A stretch of 5,922 bases of DNA. Origin: Deinococcus sp. (GTDB lineage Bacteria; Deinococcota; Deinococci; Deinococcales; Thermaceae). The notes under the pieces were generated by a model, which did not search any database, was not told where the DNA came from, and saw nothing but the letters and a program-made list of their open reading frames with translations. Positions 5,372 to 5,922 of the stretch are shown here, one piece after another. The DNA lies in the NCBI GenBank assembly GCA_023382135.1, contig JAMCQK010000018.1, positions 1 through 5,922 of the forward strand, given 5' to 3'. Numbering within the stretch: the stretch's first letter is position 1; each line of letters opens with the position of its first letter. A program made the translations under genes and the position numbers.

Positions 5372-5414
5372 AAAGCCGCCGAACGTCTAACGCCGAGCGC
5401 TAAACGCCCGACAT
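5372..5414 (-). repeat. grpE-dnaJ spacer with imperfect direct repeats
   Basis: The 43-nt spacer contains TCGGGCGTTTAG (5411-5400) and TCGGCGTTAG (5396-5387) on the transcribed strand, then a further TTCGGCGG just before dnaJ. The copies differ by single-base insertions. I see no terminator or promoter, so the two genes are probably cotranscribed. Confidence 0.4.
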
Positions 5415-5922
5415 CTAGTTTTCGGACGCCTCCTTTTTGCCCTGCCCTACCGCAACTTTGGCAGCGCGAACAAGTTGGTCGCCATACCGGTATCCGGCTA
5501 CGAAGACTTGCGCCACTTTGCCTTCTTCACCATCCAAAACTCCGATGGCTTCGTGGTGCCGCGGGTCGAAGTCCTGGCCTTCGCCCGGAACGCTTTCCAC
5601 GCCGAGGCCGAAGAGAATTCTCTTAAAACCATCGCGCACCGCTTTCACACCGTCCATAATGCTCTCTGGTTTGGATTGTGCGAACTCGAGGGCGCGCTCG
5701 AGGTCATCCAAAACAGGCAAGACCGCGCGCAGCACTTTTAGCTCACCATTTTGGCGGGCCGCTTCAAGGTCGCCAGCGGTTCTCTTTCTGTAGTTATCGA
5801 AGTCCGCGTATAGCCTGAGGAACTTGTCTTTGGAAGCAAGCAGTTCAGCCTGGGCCCGAGATAGCTCCTCGCCAAGCCGGTCCATCTCTGCGTTCACTTG
5901 GGCGGCTTCCGACTCAAAGGCC
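5415..5922 (-). CDS. grpE: GrpE, nucleotide-exchange factor of DnaK (5' end outside window)
   Basis: GrpE is a cytoplasmic dimer that releases ADP from DnaK and helps the chaperone cycle. The frame is open to the window edge, giving 168 visible residues. A GTG at 5897 could serve as a start, but the sequence before it, AFESEAAQV, is in frame and continues the acidic helix typical of GrpE N-termini, so the real start is probably upstream. Visible parts: the long coiled-coil helix (about residues 5-60) with the conserved LYADFDNYRKR at 37-47; the helical bundle with PVLDDLERAL at 69-78; and the C-terminal beta domain that contacts DnaK, with FDPRHHEAIG at 118-127 and GYRYGDQLVRAAKVAVGQG at 143-161. 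All hallmarks are intact. In Thermus the order is dnaK-grpE-dnaJ, so dnaK is expected just beyond 5922. Confidence 0.93.
   Translation of the reverse strand, partial: AFESEAAQVNAEMDRLGEELSRAQAELLASKDKFLRLYADFDNYRKRTAGDLEAARQNGELKVLRAVLPVLDDLERALEFAQSKPESIMDGVKAVRDGFKRILFGLGVESVPGEGQDFDPRHHEAIGVLDGEEGKVAQVFVAGYRYGDQLVRAAKVAVGQGKKEASEN

Noticed and set aside
4544..5626. A 360-codon open frame on the plus strand opposite dnaJ and grpE
   Set aside because: It lies antisense to two clear chaperone genes with intact family motifs, and its translation has no recognisable motif. It is a by-product of GC-rich codon use.
5895..5897. GTG as the start codon of grpE
   Set aside because: The frame remains open to the window edge with GrpE-like acidic sequence before it, and no Shine-Dalgarno is visible ahead of it, so the Val is probably internal.

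Overview
The window looks like bacterial chromosome from a moderately GC-rich member of the Deinococcota (Deinococcus-Thermus), or a close relative. The main evidence is the grpE-dnaJ pair, in which DnaJ is a short form of 287 residues with a J domain, a G/F linker and two C-terminal beta domains, but no zinc finger and no cysteine at all. A DnaJ of this type inside a dnaK-grpE-dnaJ operon is known from Thermus. Two genes also have a -10-like box directly before the start codon, as in the leaderless genes common in Deinococcus. The assignment is an inference from gene content, not a sequence match.

Layout, left to right. At 1-775 (minus) is a GNAT acetyltransferase with two GNAT-like halves, cut by the window edge. 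It is divergent from a lipid/diacylglycerol kinase family gene at 866-1759 (plus). The two share a short intergenic region with a symmetric -10 element at 823-835 that can be read as a promoter in both directions. The kinase stop codon lies inside the left arm of a 159-bp segment bounded by perfect 12-bp inverted repeats (1757-1915), which resembles a MITE or a structured RNA. Next comes an exported polysaccharide deacetylase at 1978-2703 (plus), convergent with an aldo/keto reductase at 2793-3764 (minus).

The stretch from about 3774 to 4286 has no genes. It is an array of dispersed palindromic repeats with left ends TGTCATCCCGA and right ends ATGACA: three full units of about 100-115 bp and three solo left ends. 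Open frames across it are by-products of the repeats.

The right part is the end of a chaperone operon on the minus strand: grpE (5415-5922, its 5' end beyond the window), a 43-nt spacer, dnaJ (4508-5371), and directly behind dnaJ a small, apparently frameshifted gene (4505-4276) whose 3' end runs into the last repeat unit. dnaK is expected just beyond position 5922. GrpE and DnaJ are the nucleotide-exchange factor and J-domain co-chaperone of DnaK. The other genes (acetyltransferase, lipid kinase, deacetylase, reductase) show no functional link to them.

I found no CRISPR array, tRNA, rRNA, complete transposase, phage gene or defence system. The points most worth following up are the symmetric divergent promoter, the 159-bp inverted-repeat element, the small broken gene behind dnaJ and the repeat array.
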